A stretch of 64,000 nucleotides of DNA from Bordetella ansorpii. Its GTDB lineage: Bacteria; Pseudomonadota; Gammaproteobacteria; Burkholderiales; Burkholderiaceae_B. Within the stretch, counting starts at the first letter, position 1, and each line of letters begins with the position of its first letter. The DNA lies in NCBI RefSeq assembly GCF_900078315.1, contig NZ_FKBS01000002.1, positions 62,001 to 126,000 on the forward strand, in the 5' to 3' direction. Positions 1-8,810 of this stretch are shown here, one piece after another. The position numbers were made by a program, and so were the translations under genes. A model generated the notes under the pieces. The model was not told where the DNA came from, did no database searches, and was given only the letters and a program-made list of their open reading frames with translations.

Positions 1-1712
1 GCCATGCCCTGCGCCAACGCCATGGCCGCCAGCATCGCAAAAACGTAGCCGCCGACAATCGCGCACGCCCCCCTTCCCAGCACCTGCCAGCGGTAGCCCC
101 GGGCGGTCGCCGAGATCCGGCCTGGCTTCGGTTGTGCCCATGCGCCGTCGCGCAATCGCCACGTCAACACCGCGAACACACCGCCCATGACCAACACCAC
201 AGACTCCACGCAGGCCGCCTGCCAGTTTCCCGCCAGCGCATAGTTCAGTCCGTGCTGCCCCGTCGTCAGCACATTGACCACCGGCAGCCCCAGGCACAGC
301 ACCGCCGTACACGCGAACTGCTCCACCCAGGCGCGCTGCACCGGCCGAACCAGGGCATGCAGCAGGCTGACCGCCCACACGGCGAAGAATGCCTTGATCT
401 CCCATTCCTCGCGGCCCGACAGCGCCGCGGGAATCAAGCGATTCGCATGGAAGTACGCAATACAGGCCAGGCAAGCCCCGGCGATGGCCGCCACGTTCAG
501 CGACTCGGCCAAACGGTAGAACATCGGCGTATAGGCGCCAAACTCACTGTCGCTTTTGTTGCGCCGCTTGAGGGTGAACAGCACCGCGCCGGTCGCCATC
601 ATCAGCGTGCCGGCCAGGCCGCAGACGAAGTACAGCCAACGTATCGTCCAGCCGCCGTACGCCGCCAGGTGCAGCCGATCCATCACCTCGTGCACCACGT
701 CCGGTGAAGCATGCGCGTCTGGCCGCTGCAAGGCGATGAACTCGCCCGTCGCGCCCTGGAACGTGGCACGGCCGGCTGAACTGAGCAGTTGCCGCACCGA
801 GGCCTCGGCGTCCGGCCGCATGTAGACGCTGATGCGCTCCGTCGCCTGTCCGGGCCTCTCGACCATGACCATGCGCGCCTCGCTGTCCAAGGCTTGTTGC
901 GCCGCGTTCATCAGGATGCCCGCCTGCCATCGCGCCGGCTGCCGGCCATCCAGCGCGGGACGCGCGGGCAGTACCGTCGCGGTGCCCGGCTCTGCCGCCT
1001 GACGAGCCAGTTCGGCCTGCCATTGCTGATGCCCGTTCTCGCCATACATCGCACGCAACGGCCCTGGCATGTAGCTGGTATAGAAAATGGCCAGTCCGGT
1101 GTAGGCGATCATCAACTGGAACGGCAGCGTCAGCACCGCCGAAGCGTTGTGCCCATCGAGCCAGGCCCGCTGCCCTCGCCCCGGCCTGAAGGTGAAGAAA
1201 TCCTTGAAGATGCGCTTGTGCACGACGATGCCCGACAGCAGCGCCACCAGCATGCCTACCGTCAGCCAACCCACCAGCCAGAAGCCGAAATTGCCGGCAT
1301 ACAGGGTGTAGTGCAGCGTCATGAAGTGACGCCCACCCTCGGTCTTGCGGCCCCAAGGATGCGGCAGTACCGCGCCGTTGCGAGGATCCATCGCGGCCTC
1401 GTGCGTGCTTCCATCCGCCGAGCGCCAGACCAGCTTCATCGCCTGGCCCGACTCTCCCGGCAGCTCGATGCGCCAGAAGCGCGCGTTGCCGTCCTGCTGC
1501 TGCAGGAAACGCGCGGCCGCCGCGATCACGGCCTCCTGACCGAGCACCGCCGATACCGGCGGCAGCGCGGGCTCGGCCGTCATCCAGCGCGTGATGGGCG
1601 CTCGGAACACGCTGATCGTGCCCGCCAGGAAGATCAGGCACAACAGCCAGGCGCACACCAGTCCGCACCAGGTATGCAGCCAGCTCATGCGCTGGCGCAA
1701 GCCGGGCTTCAT
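1..1712 (-). CDS. PepSY-domain iron-regulated membrane protein (3' end outside window)
   Basis: Inner-membrane protein of the PepSY-associated TM family, usually found beside siderophore receptors and thought to act in periplasmic iron release or reduction. The ATG at 1712 lies 2 bases beyond the stop of the TonB receptor, so the two are co-transcribed. The N-terminus (MKPGLRQRMSWLHTWCG) runs into a first membrane helix at about residues 15-35. Further hydrophobic helices follow around residues 140-160, 190-210 and 335-360, and in the C-terminal part. The frame stays open to base 1, giving at least 570 residues, longer than the short PepSY proteins and typical of the fused form with extra C-terminal helices. 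The role in ferric-siderophore uptake is inferred from family and position. Confidence 0.85.
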   Translation of the reverse strand, partial: MKPGLRQRMSWLHTWCGLVCAWLLCLIFLAGTISVFRAPITRWMTAEPALPPVSAVLGQEAVIAAAARFLQQQDGNARFWRIELPGESGQAMKLVWRSADGSTHEAAMDPRNGAVLPHPWGRKTEGGRHFMTLHYTLYAGNFGFWLVGWLTVGMLVALLSGIVVHKRIFKDFFTFRPGRGQRAWLDGHNASAVLTLPFQLMIAYTGLAIFYTSYMPGPLRAMYGENGHQQWQAELARQAAEPGTATVLPARPALDGRQPARWQAGILMNAAQQALDSEARMVMVERPGQATERISVYMRPDAEASVRQLLSSAGRATFQGATGEFIALQRPDAHASPDVVHEVMDRLHLAAYGGWTIRWLYFVCGLAGTLMMATGAVLFTLKRRNKSDSEFGAYTPMFYRLAESLNVAAIAGACLACIAYFHANRLIPAALSGREEWEIKAFFAVWAVSLLHALVRPVQRAWVEQFACTAVLCLGLPVVNVLTTGQHGLNYALAGNWQAACVESVVLVMGGVFAVLTWRLRDGAWAQPKPGRISATARGYRWQVLGRGACAIVGGYVFAMLAAMALAQGM

Positions 1713-1714
1713 TC

Positions 1715-4195
1715 TCAGAACGTGCCGCGCAGCGTCAGCATGGCATTGCGCGGTTCACCGTAGTGGATGCCATTGACCAGGTTGCCGACCGCCGTGTAGT
1801 AAGTCTTGTTGAAGATATTGTTGACGTTCAGGTGAGCCGCCCAGTTGGGATTGATCTGGTACTTCGCATAGGCGTTCCAGACCGTGCGTCCGCTGGCGCT
1901 CGCCGTCGACGCGCCGATCTGGCGCGACTGGCCGCTCTGCACATTGACGCCGCCGCCCACCGTGAAGGCGCTCAGGTCGCCTGGCAACTGATACGTCGTC
2001 CACAGTCGGAAGATATGCTTGGGCGTGTACCACGCAAACGACTGGCCTTCGCTGCTGATGTCCTTCAGGTACTTGGTCGTGTTGAAGGTGTAGCCGGCAT
2101 ACAGATTCCAGCCACGCGAGATCTCGCCGTTGATCTCCGCGTCGAAGCCCTGACTACGCACCTTGCCGGTATCGGTATAGCAGTAGTAATCCGCCGCGCA
2201 CGTCGGGCTGCTGGTGAAATCCTCCTGCGCGCGATGGCTCTGGTCGATACGGAAGATGGCGAACGCCGCATTCAGGCGGCCATCCAGCAGCTCGCCCTTC
2301 AAGCCCAATTCATAGTTCTCGCCGACGACGGGCCGCAGATTCCTGCCCTCCTTGTCCACGTTGTATTGCGGCTGGAAGACATCCGAGTAGCTGAGATAGG
2401 TGGTCCACGACGGCGTCAGGTCCAGCAGCAGACCCGCGTACGGAGAAAAGTGCGAGTTGCTCTGCGCGGTCTGGCTGATGTCCTGCACACCCGCCGTGGT
2501 CGTGTCGGTATCCCAGATTTCCGTGGACCGGCTGAAACGCCCGCCTACCACCAGTTTCAGCGGGTCCGCCAGTTGCAGGCGCGTGGTTCCGTAGAAGCCC
2601 AGTTCGCGGTTGAAGCCGATCCGCTTCTCATTGGTGCCGGCGCGCAACGCAGCGTTGGTGGGCTCGGGAATGTCGGGATCGAACTGGAAGGCGTTGAACG
2701 TGTGGTAGTTCACCAGATAGGCATACGAGGTATCGATCTTGTTGTGCGAGTACGTCGTGCCCAGCACCACCTCGTGCGTACGCCCGAAGGCACGGAACTT
2801 GCCTGTCAGGTTCGCGTCCAGGCCCGAGGTATCAATGTCCGCATGCGTCATCGCGGCATTCACCAGCGCCATCTGCGTCACAGGATTCACGGCGCGGCTG
2901 GAGGTCGAGTACTTCAGGTACTGCTTTTCCTTGACGTAGGCGCCGCTCAGCTTGAAACGCCAGTCGTCGTTGAAGGCGTGCGTGAAGTCGGCGAAGAAGC
3001 CGTCGTTCGTGGTTTCCTGGCGGTTCCAGTTGGCGCCGAAGTTGGTCGAGCGCTTGAAACCGACCTCCTGGCCGTTGCTGTAGCGCGGCAGCCCCGACAT
3101 CGTCGGCGTGCCGCGCAGGTCCTCGTGGCTGTAGCCGATATTGAGCTGCGTGCGCGGCGAGAAGTCGTACTCGAGCGTGCCGTAGAACGTGGTGTTCTTC
3201 AGGTGCACGCGGTCGATGAAGGAATGGTTGTCCTGGCGGTCCACCAGCGCGCGGGCCCGCAGGCTGCCGTCTTCGTTCAACGCGCCGCTGCTGTCGACCT
3301 GCATGCCATAGCGGTCCCAGGTGCCGGCCTTGGTCTCCACCATGAAGCGGTCTTCGGGCAATGGGCGCTTGCGCACCAGGTTCACCGCGCCGCCCGGCGA
3401 TCCCGCGCCTTGCAGCAGGCCGGCCGCGCCGCGCAGCACTTCCACGCGGTCGTACATGGCGGTGCCGCCGGAATAGTTGCTGGCTCGGCCGTACATGCTG
3501 CGTTGCAGCGGCACGCCGTCATACTGGATGACGGTGTCCTGGAAGCCGCGCGAATAGATGTACTTGCCGCCCTGGGGGCTTTGCTGCAGCGTCACGCCGG
3601 TCGTATTCTCCAGCGCATCGTAGACCGAGTTCAGGTTCTGTTCGTCCAGCCGCTGGCGCGTCACCACGCTGATCGACTGGGGAATGTCCTTCAAGCGCTG
3701 CTCGCCCTTGCCTATCGTCACCGCCGGCGTGTTGTAGCGGCCCGAGCCTTCGCTCATCACCCGGTATTCCTGGCCCGTCACCGTCACGGGCGCCAGCGTC
3801 GTCACGCCGCCGCCGCTGGGTAGGCGGCGCACGGAGTAGCCGCCGCCGGGCAGCAGCACACCTTCGAAGCCCGACCCCGCCAGCAACGCGGCCAGGCCGC
3901 GGCTGTGGGTGTAGCGGCCGTTCAGGCCCGACGTGCGCAGGGATTCGACCTGGGCGGCATCGAACGACACGTTGACGCCCGACGCGCGGGCGAACTCGTT
4001 CAGCGCCTGGTCCAGGGGACCCGCAGCAATGGCGTAGGTGTGCTCCGACTGCTGCACCGCCGGGGTGGACTGGGCCAGGGCATCGGGCGCGGCCCAGGCC
4101 AGCGAGGCGCCGAACAGCATGCCGTACAGGGCCGTGGACAATACCGAGGGGACGGGCGCGCGGCGCGCCGACTGACGATTACGAGCGGGGGTCAT
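1715..4195 (-). CDS. TonB-dependent siderophore receptor with N-terminal signalling domain
   Basis: Outer-membrane ferric-siderophore receptor of 826 residues. A signal peptide covers about residues 1-42, followed by an STN (secretin/TonB short N-terminal) signalling domain at about 50-105 that talks to the FecR protein upstream. The plug begins near 'LKDIPQSISVVTRQRL' and the beta-barrel ends in a terminal Phe (LTLRGTF), as needed for outer-membrane insertion. Overall pattern matches FpvA/FoxA-type transducers. It lies downstream of fecI-fecR on the same strand with a 155-bp gap that probably holds the sigma-dependent promoter. The substrate cannot be told from sequence. Confidence 0.93.
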   Translation of the reverse strand: MTPARNRQSARRAPVPSVLSTALYGMLFGASLAWAAPDALAQSTPAVQQSEHTYAIAAGPLDQALNEFARASGVNVSFDAAQVESLRTSGLNGRYTHSRGLAALLAGSGFEGVLLPGGGYSVRRLPSGGGVTTLAPVTVTGQEYRVMSEGSGRYNTPAVTIGKGEQRLKDIPQSISVVTRQRLDEQNLNSVYDALENTTGVTLQQSPQGGKYIYSRGFQDTVIQYDGVPLQRSMYGRASNYSGGTAMYDRVEVLRGAAGLLQGAGSPGGAVNLVRKRPLPEDRFMVETKAGTWDRYGMQVDSSGALNEDGSLRARALVDRQDNHSFIDRVHLKNTTFYGTLEYDFSPRTQLNIGYSHEDLRGTPTMSGLPRYSNGQEVGFKRSTNFGANWNRQETTNDGFFADFTHAFNDDWRFKLSGAYVKEKQYLKYSTSSRAVNPVTQMALVNAAMTHADIDTSGLDANLTGKFRAFGRTHEVVLGTTYSHNKIDTSYAYLVNYHTFNAFQFDPDIPEPTNAALRAGTNEKRIGFNRELGFYGTTRLQLADPLKLVVGGRFSRSTEIWDTDTTTAGVQDISQTAQSNSHFSPYAGLLLDLTPSWTTYLSYSDVFQPQYNVDKEGRNLRPVVGENYELGLKGELLDGRLNAAFAIFRIDQSHRAQEDFTSSPTCAADYYCYTDTGKVRSQGFDAEINGEISRGWNLYAGYTFNTTKYLKDISSEGQSFAWYTPKHIFRLWTTYQLPGDLSAFTVGGGVNVQSGQSRQIGASTASASGRTVWNAYAKYQINPNWAAHLNVNNIFNKTYYTAVGNLVNGIHYGEPRNAMLTLRGTF

Positions 4196-4350
4196 GAGGT
4201 CTTCTTGATAGCCGGGTTTACGTTGTCTTTCCCTGTAGGCCGGTCAAGAAATCAAATCCCCTCAATTTTTCTTGAAAAAAGTGTTGGGCGCGGTGATCTG
4301 CTGTTGTAGCCGCGGACCGGACAGCCTCGCCCGGCTCTCGCCTTTGGGCC

Positions 4351-5343
4351 TCAGGCGGGGCCGACCGATACCCAGAAGCGGGTCCAGTAACGCACGCGGA
4401 TCGGCGTCGTCTGCGCCAGGAACTGCAAGGCCTGGTCGATATCGTTGAGATGGTACGTACCCGATACGCGCAGATCCGCCACTTCGGGCGCGCAAGTGAT
4501 GCGGCCATGGCGGTAGCGCGACATCTCCGCCAGCACGTCGGCCAGCCGCATGTTCTTGCCGGCAATGGCGCCCTCGACCCATGCGCCGCTGTCCATGGCG
4601 GGCGCGATGACCTGGCGCACCTTCTGGCGATCCAACACCCACTGCTCGCCTGCCCGGGCGATGGACTGCACGGCGCTGTCGGCGGGCCGCAATTCGACAG
4701 CGTCCTCCTGCACGCTGACCCGCGCACCGCGGTTTTCCAGCCGCACCACGAAGCGCGTCCCGAGCGCCTCGATCGATCCGAAGGACGTGCGAACAAAGAA
4801 CGGCCGCTTCACCGCGAAGGCCGCGTCCGCGCCCGTCTGGATCGAGATTTCGCCGCGATGCAGCGTCACGATGCGTTGCGAGCCGTCCAGGCTCAGGCTG
4901 ACGGCGCTGTCCGTGTTCAGCACCAGCCGCGTGCCATCGGCCAACGTCAGCGGGTCGCGCTGGCCGACGCTCGTGCTGACGTCAGCGACCAGGCGCTGCC
5001 ACGGCGTCTGCTCGCGGACCACCCAACCGCTGCCCAGCAAACCTCCTGCCACGGCCAGCCCCTTCAACACGGCGCGGCGCTGTTGCCGGCGCGCCGCGTG
5101 GGCGCGGGAATGGTCCATGGCCATCAGCGCGTCCAGCGCCAGCCCCTGCGGCACCGACGCGAAATCCGCGTTCAGGGCCTGCATCCGCGACCAGGCGCGC
5201 TCGTGCTCGGGCGCGGCCTGCCTCCAGCGCTCGAAGGCCTCCCGCGTACAGGTGTCCGCCTGGCTGAAGTTGAGTTTGACAGCCCAGGCGATGGCCTGGT
5301 CCACGACCGAAGACGGGAGGGGAGCCGCGGCGATGTCGCTCAT
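4351..5343 (-). CDS. FecR-type anti-sigma regulator
   Basis: Cytoplasmic-membrane sigma regulator, 330 residues. The N-terminal cytoplasmic DUF4880-like segment (about 10-60) would bind the ECF sigma factor. A single hydrophobic span near residues 88-106 is preceded by a twin-arginine-like RRAVLKG. The periplasmic FecR domain follows (GQRDPLTLADGTRLVLNTDSAV) and the C-terminal part resembles an STN-like domain. The start ATG overlaps the sigma gene stop by 4 bases, implying translational coupling. It relays receptor occupancy to the sigma factor. Confidence 0.92.
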   Translation of the reverse strand: MSDIAAAPLPSSVVDQAIAWAVKLNFSQADTCTREAFERWRQAAPEHERAWSRMQALNADFASVPQGLALDALMAMDHSRAHAARRQQRRAVLKGLAVAGGLLGSGWVVREQTPWQRLVADVSTSVGQRDPLTLADGTRLVLNTDSAVSLSLDGSQRIVTLHRGEISIQTGADAAFAVKRPFFVRTSFGSIEALGTRFVVRLENRGARVSVQEDAVELRPADSAVQSIARAGEQWVLDRQKVRQVIAPAMDSGAWVEGAIAGKNMRLADVLAEMSRYRHGRITCAPEVADLRVSGTYHLNDIDQALQFLAQTTPIRVRYWTRFWVSVGPA

Positions 5344-5846
5344 TGGTCACCAAATCGGAAGGCATAGCACTGGCGCAGGCCGGCGGCCACGTAGCGCTCC
5401 GCGGTGGCCAGCGAGACATCCAGGCGCAGGGCGATCTGCGGGCAGGTCAGGCCTTCCAGTTGCGCCCAGAGAAAAGCTTGCCGGACCTTGGGTTTCAGGG
5501 TGTCCAGCATCTGATCGATCTTGATCAAAGCCTCCAGGATGAGCATGCGGCTTTCCGGAGAAGGAGCCTGTTCTTCGGGGGTACGGGCCAGGACGTCCAG
5601 CCAGGCGCGCTCCAGTTCGCGGCGGCGCCAGTGGTCGACCAGCAGGCCGCGGGCGATGGTGCTGAGGTAGGCGCGGGGCTCGGACGCGTCCACCGCCGTG
5701 GGGCGGCGCAGCAGGCGCAGGAAGACGTCGTGGGCCAGGTCGGCGGCTTCGAAGGAATTGCCGAGCTGGCGGCGAAACCAGCCATGCAGCCAGGAGTGGT
5801 GATCCGTGTACAGCGTTTCGACTTGGTCGTGCGTGCTGAGGGGCAT
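5340..5846 (-). CDS. FecI-like ECF sigma factor
   Basis: RNA polymerase sigma-70 family ECF factor of the iron-starvation group, 168 residues. Region 2 is seen in 'EAADLAHDVFLRLLRRP' and the region 4 helix-turn-helix in 'TCPQIALRLDVSLATAERYVAAG'. I choose the ATG at 5846; the longer reading frame would need a TTG at 5873. A Fur-box-like sequence lies about 27-47 bases upstream, so expression should rise on iron starvation. Likely target promoter: the receptor gene at 4195. Confidence 0.92.
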   Translation of the reverse strand: MPLSTHDQVETLYTDHHSWLHGWFRRQLGNSFEAADLAHDVFLRLLRRPTAVDASEPRAYLSTIARGLLVDHWRRRELERAWLDVLARTPEEQAPSPESRMLILEALIKIDQMLDTLKPKVRQAFLWAQLEGLTCPQIALRLDVSLATAERYVAAGLRQCYAFRFGDQ

Positions 5847-5872
5847 GGCCGTGCGCCCCTGCTGGGCGTGCA

Positions 5873-5893
5873 AATGATAATTATTGTTATTCT
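5873..5893 (-). promoter_or_regulatory. Fur box upstream of ECF sigma gene
   Basis: The AT-rich stretch ATGATAATTATTGTTATTCT, in otherwise GC-rich DNA, matches the GATAAT-type hexamer array of the Fur consensus. It precedes the sigma factor ATG by 27 bases, as expected for Fur repression of fecI-type genes. Confidence 0.8.
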
Positions 5894-5999
5894 AAGCCGG
5901 CCCTCGGGAACCGGGCAAGGAGGACGGCGCGCCCGCTCTCCGGCCGTTGGGAACACGATGTGCTGCTTGGACGGGGAACACCCTGCCCCAGGAGGACAC

Positions 6000-6203
6000 A
6001 TGAAAACCCAGATCTCATTCAAACAACTGGATGGCGATGACGGCGTTGCCTTGGTCAACGGCAACATCACCAATCCCCAGGAAGCCAAACGCATACTGGC
6101 ATCCAAGCTGGACCTGCCTGGCGAGCAGGAGGACATCGACGCCCGGCTGAAGCGAGGCGGCATCGATCCCGCGTCGATCCGCACCACGCATGTGAGCGAG
6201 TAG
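6000..6203 (+). CDS. small hypothetical protein, 67 aa
   Basis: Short cytoplasmic protein (MKTQISFKQLDGDDGVALVNGN...THVSE), charged and without membrane segments. An excellent ribosome binding site, AGGAGG at 5990-5995, fixes the ATG at 6000. The frame also runs open upstream but only as an antisense shadow of the sigma gene. The segment 'NPQEAKRILASKLDLPGEQEDIDARLKRGGIDPASI' looks like two amphipathic helices. I do not recognise the family. Confidence 0.7.
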   Translation: MKTQISFKQLDGDDGVALVNGNITNPQEAKRILASKLDLPGEQEDIDARLKRGGIDPASIRTTHVSE

Positions 6204-6222
6204 GACGACGAATGACGACAGG

Positions 6223-6241
6223 GCCAAGCGGGGGGCTTGGC
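6223..6241 (+). terminator. weak hairpin after the 67-aa gene
   Basis: GCCAAGC and GCTTGGC form a 7-bp stem with a GGGGG loop, 20 bases after the stop codon. There is no U-tract, so termination is uncertain. Confidence 0.3.
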
Positions 6242-6375
6242 TAGCTGTCATCGGGCGTGGCGCGGGACGAAGAGCGCCGTCATCATCGATGAGCAGATCA
6301 AGAAATTCTGGAAGAGCAATGCTTGCTGCTATGGTCAAGAATACGTAGCGTGCCCCGCACCCGCGTGACCTGCCC

Positions 6376-6750
6376 TCAGCTCGGATAGACAACTATACGA
6401 GGCTCGTGGGAAACAGTGCCATGCAACGCCCATTCTTGATAAGGTTTTGCGCCCACAAGATAGTCCGGCAGCCGCGCCGTAAGGTCGGCCCACGCTGGCG
6501 CATCCTCCGCCACCGTCAAAGTGCGGCCGTCTTTCAATGCAATGGCCAGTACGAGCATGCTGCCGACCATCTGTTCAGTACGCGTCGCGACGATTTCAGC
6601 AATGTCTTGCCAACCGATGTGCTGCTTCCCTTGCCTGCCGCACACCTGCAAGCCGGAGTCGTCGACAACGATATCGACAGACGATCTGCGCGAAGGCAGT
6701 CGGCTGACAAGCCACGCATTAATCCTGTTCACGATCATCTGATCCGCCAC
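6376..6750 (-). CDS. hypothetical protein, 124 aa
   Basis: Soluble protein of unknown function. It starts with GTG at 6750 (VADQMIVNRINAWLV) or with the ATG at 6738. The central part 'QHIGWQDIAEIVATRTEQMVGSMLVLAIALKDGRTLTVAEDAPAWADLTARLP' alternates strands and helices like a PH-like or DUF domain of small cytoplasmic proteins. It follows the short membrane ORF at 6763-6951 by 12 bases, so the two may form an operon. Confidence 0.6.
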   Translation of the reverse strand: MADQMIVNRINAWLVSRLPSRRSSVDIVVDDSGLQVCGRQGKQHIGWQDIAEIVATRTEQMVGSMLVLAIALKDGRTLTVAEDAPAWADLTARLPDYLVGAKPYQEWALHGTVSHEPRIVVYPS

Positions 6751-6762
6751 TCCCGTTGCTTG

Positions 6763-6951
6763 CTAATTCCATTTGATGGAAGCCAGCCGCCACACCTCGG
6801 CCGCCGCCACTTTGCTCGCGTCATGGCTGATCCAGCCCGCGAAAAATCCGCCAATGATGCCGCCAAGCACGATGAACCGCCCCGATGCAAAGGTCGTCGA
6901 GTGGCTATTGGAAAAAAAGATGGAGCGTCGCAAGGTTGCTCGCAGCCCCAC
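6763..6951 (-). CDS. small membrane protein, up to 62 aa
   Basis: Possible short protein with one membrane span (FIVLGGIIGGFFAGWIS) and a polar C-terminus ending in WRLASIKWN. The start is unsure: GTG at 6951 is the upstream limit. It sits between the tRNA-Pro terminator left at the island edge and the 124-aa gene and may be co-transcribed with the latter. Confidence 0.4.
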   Translation of the reverse strand: MGLRATLRRSIFFSNSHSTTFASGRFIVLGGIIGGFFAGWISHDASKVAAAEVWRLASIKWN

Positions 6952-7002
6952 TCACTAGCAGTTCGGTGGGGTAAAAGGTGAGGTAAAACGCCAGAAAATA
7001 AA

Positions 7003-7034
7003 AAGGCCTTACAGAGCAACCTCTGTAAGGCCTT
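7003..7034 (-). terminator. original tRNA-Pro terminator, left island junction
   Basis: Perfect 14-bp stem (AAGGCCTTACAGAG / CTCTGTAAGGCCTT) with a CAAC loop, followed on the minus strand by TTTTATTTT. It stands next to the 3' tRNA fragment and is most simply the terminator of tRNA-Pro before the island separated the two. Confidence 0.85.
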
Positions 7035-7040
7035 GAATTC

Positions 7041-7087
7041 ATTGGTCGGGGCGGTGGGATTCGAACTCACGACCCTCTGCTCCCAAA
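7041..7087. repeat. attL direct repeat (3' tRNA-Pro fragment)
   Basis: Exact copy of 46047-46093. After it the sequence departs from tRNA-Pro (TTA instead of GCA), marking the crossover limit. It cannot encode a tRNA by itself. Confidence 0.92.
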
Positions 7088-7097
7088 TTAGAAACGC

Positions 7098-7180
7098 GCG
7101 AACGTCGGCGAACGTCAGCGAACGAATAACCAACTGATTCATAAGGCTTTATACAAATTTCCTTGTTCATCGACGTTCGC
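7098..7180. repeat. GCGAACGTC repeats between attL and integrase
   Basis: Three tandem 10-bp units (GCGAACGTCG, GCGAACGTCA, GCGAACGAAT) at 7098-7127, and an inverted copy CGACGTTCGC at 7171-7180. Regular spacing of one helical turn beside an att core suggests binding sites for integrase or an excisionase. The function is inferred. Confidence 0.6.
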
Positions 7181-7206
7181 TAATGTACGCTGACAGCCGC
7201 GAAAAT

Positions 7207-7231
7207 GTTGTCCCATATGTTGTCCCATATG
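7207..7231. repeat. 25-bp island-end repeat, left copy
   Basis: Two tandem copies of GTTGTCCCATAT plus G. The same 25 bases occur in the same orientation at 45969-45993. Candidate integrase arm sites. The left copy lies directly before the integrase gene and may also autoregulate it. Confidence 0.75.
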
Positions 7232-7268
7232 GCGCATGAGGCAGAAGAATGGAGAGATTCGAGGAAAT

Positions 7269-8759
7269 ATGACGAGATACCCAAAACGCGGAAAAGGTGC
7301 GCGGTGGACCGTCAAAGAACTGGAAGCGGTACCGGCGGAATGGGTCGGTGATCACCTGGCCGATGGGGACGGCCTGACTGGGGAAATCCGCATTCAGCGC
7401 GGCACGATGGCCGTGGTGTGGCGATACGCCTATCGCATGGGCGACAAGGTAAAGAGATTCTACTGCGGCTCATGGCCGGAGCGCACACTCGACGAGATCC
7501 GCTCCGCCAGGAACAAAGCGCGGGCGGACATTAAGGCGGGCCGCAATCCGTCAGCCGTCCGCGACTTGGAAAAAGCCCAAATGCGGGAAGCTATGGCAGC
7601 TGAATCTGCCGCTGTAACCGCCGCTGAAGAAGAGGCCACGACCGACGCCCTGTCGTTCCAAGAGATGTATAAAAGCTGGCTAGAATCGGGAGTGAAGCGA
7701 GCAGATGGCAACACCGAGGTGAAGCGCATCGTTGAAAAGGACGTGCTTCCCTTGATCGGTGATACTCCCGTGCGATCAATTCGCGAGAAGGACATTGAGC
7801 GAGTGATCCGCTCGATTGTCGGCCGCGGTTGCAATCGGCTTGCCGAGGTGACCTACCAAATACTGGGCCAGATGTTCCATTGGGCAGAAAAGCGCCAACC
7901 ATGGCGAAAGCTGCTTTCGGAAGGAAATCCGGTTGAGCTGGTTGAGCTCGGGGTGCTCCTGGCGGACGATTACGACCCGGATAACGCGCGCGAACGCGTT
8001 CTCCCGCCTATTGAGATTGTCGAGCTCCAGACTCGATACCGCGAGTTGGAGGAGCAGTATCTCGCTTCGGATGACAAGCGAAAGAGGAAGCCTCCATCCA
8101 AGGCGTTGCAGGCAGTTTCCTGGATCTGTTTGAGCACGCTATGCCGGATAGGGGAACTGCACCTAACCGAAATTACGCATCTCGATCTCCGAGAAGGTAC
8201 GTGGTTCATTCCCAAGGCGAACGTCAAGGGCAGAAAATCACAGAAGCGGGACCACCTGGTCTTTCTGTCACCCTTCGCAGTCAAGCATTTCGAGACCCTT
8301 GTCAGCCTGGCAGGATCATCCCGCTGGCTCCTACCTTCGCGCGACAATGATGACGCGGGGGTAGACCAACCGATGTACAAGCAGGCCTTTACTAAGCAAA
8401 TCAAAGATCGGCAAGCCATGTTCAACGGACAGCCCAAAGCACGCCGCGCTTCGGACAACTCCCTGGTGCTCGGCAAAGGCCATAACGGCAATTGGACGCC
8501 TCATGATTTACGGCGAACGGGGTCGACCATCATGGAATCACTGGGCATCGATCCAAACATCATCGACCGCTGCCAAAATCACGTCATTCACACGGGCAAG
8601 AACCGTGTCAGGCGGCACTACCAGCTCTACGACTACGCCGACGAGAAGCAAGCAGCATGGGCGAAGCTCGGCGACTATTTGGGAAGACTGCTGTCGGGAG
8701 CCGTGGCGCCAGCCGAGCTTCAAAAGCGGCTGACCGCCAAGCAACTACTCGCGGCGTAA
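7269..8759 (+). CDS. P4-type tyrosine integrase of the island
   Basis: Site-specific recombinase, 496 residues from the ATG at 7269, which has a GAGG binding site just upstream; an in-frame ATG at 7236 lacks one. An N-terminal arm-binding DUF4102-like domain (about 10-100) and a SAM-like core-binding domain (about 130-220) precede the catalytic domain. The catalytic set is visible: Arg in STLCRIGELH (about 293), His-x-x-Arg in PHDLRRTGS (412/415), His in CQNHV (438) and Tyr in RRHYQ (about 451). It reads inward from attL and should catalyse integration into and excision from tRNA-Pro. No frameshift is seen. Confidence 0.93.
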   Translation: MTRYPKRGKGARWTVKELEAVPAEWVGDHLADGDGLTGEIRIQRGTMAVVWRYAYRMGDKVKRFYCGSWPERTLDEIRSARNKARADIKAGRNPSAVRDLEKAQMREAMAAESAAVTAAEEEATTDALSFQEMYKSWLESGVKRADGNTEVKRIVEKDVLPLIGDTPVRSIREKDIERVIRSIVGRGCNRLAEVTYQILGQMFHWAEKRQPWRKLLSEGNPVELVELGVLLADDYDPDNARERVLPPIEIVELQTRYRELEEQYLASDDKRKRKPPSKALQAVSWICLSTLCRIGELHLTEITHLDLREGTWFIPKANVKGRKSQKRDHLVFLSPFAVKHFETLVSLAGSSRWLLPSRDNDDAGVDQPMYKQAFTKQIKDRQAMFNGQPKARRASDNSLVLGKGHNGNWTPHDLRRTGSTIMESLGIDPNIIDRCQNHVIHTGKNRVRRHYQLYDYADEKQAAWAKLGDYLGRLLSGAVAPAELQKRLTAKQLLAA

Positions 8760-8763
8760 AAAA

Positions 8764-8789
8764 AGCCGAAGACCGTTCGGTCTTCGGCT
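8764..8789. terminator. bidirectional hairpin between integrase and radC
   Basis: An 11-bp perfect stem AGCCGAAGACC / GGTCTTCGGCT with GTTC loop, 4 bases after the integrase stop. The A-run on the left gives a U-tract for minus-strand transcripts from the radC side. Confidence 0.8.
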
Positions 8790-8810
8790 GTTGGACGCAG
8801 GCGGGCAAGC

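Noticed and set aside
544-1668. 374-codon minus-strand frame
   Set aside because: Out of phase with the PepSY frame that begins at 1712 and stays open to base 1 with membrane-protein composition; the 374-codon product is Arg/Gly-rich noise.
1763-3823. 686-codon open frame on the plus strand
   Set aside because: Exact antisense shadow of the TonB receptor gene; its translation is low-complexity Arg/Ala/Val and has no start context.
7043-7087. second tRNA-Pro gene at the left island edge
   Set aside because: Only the 3' half is present; the D-arm and 5' acceptor strand are missing.
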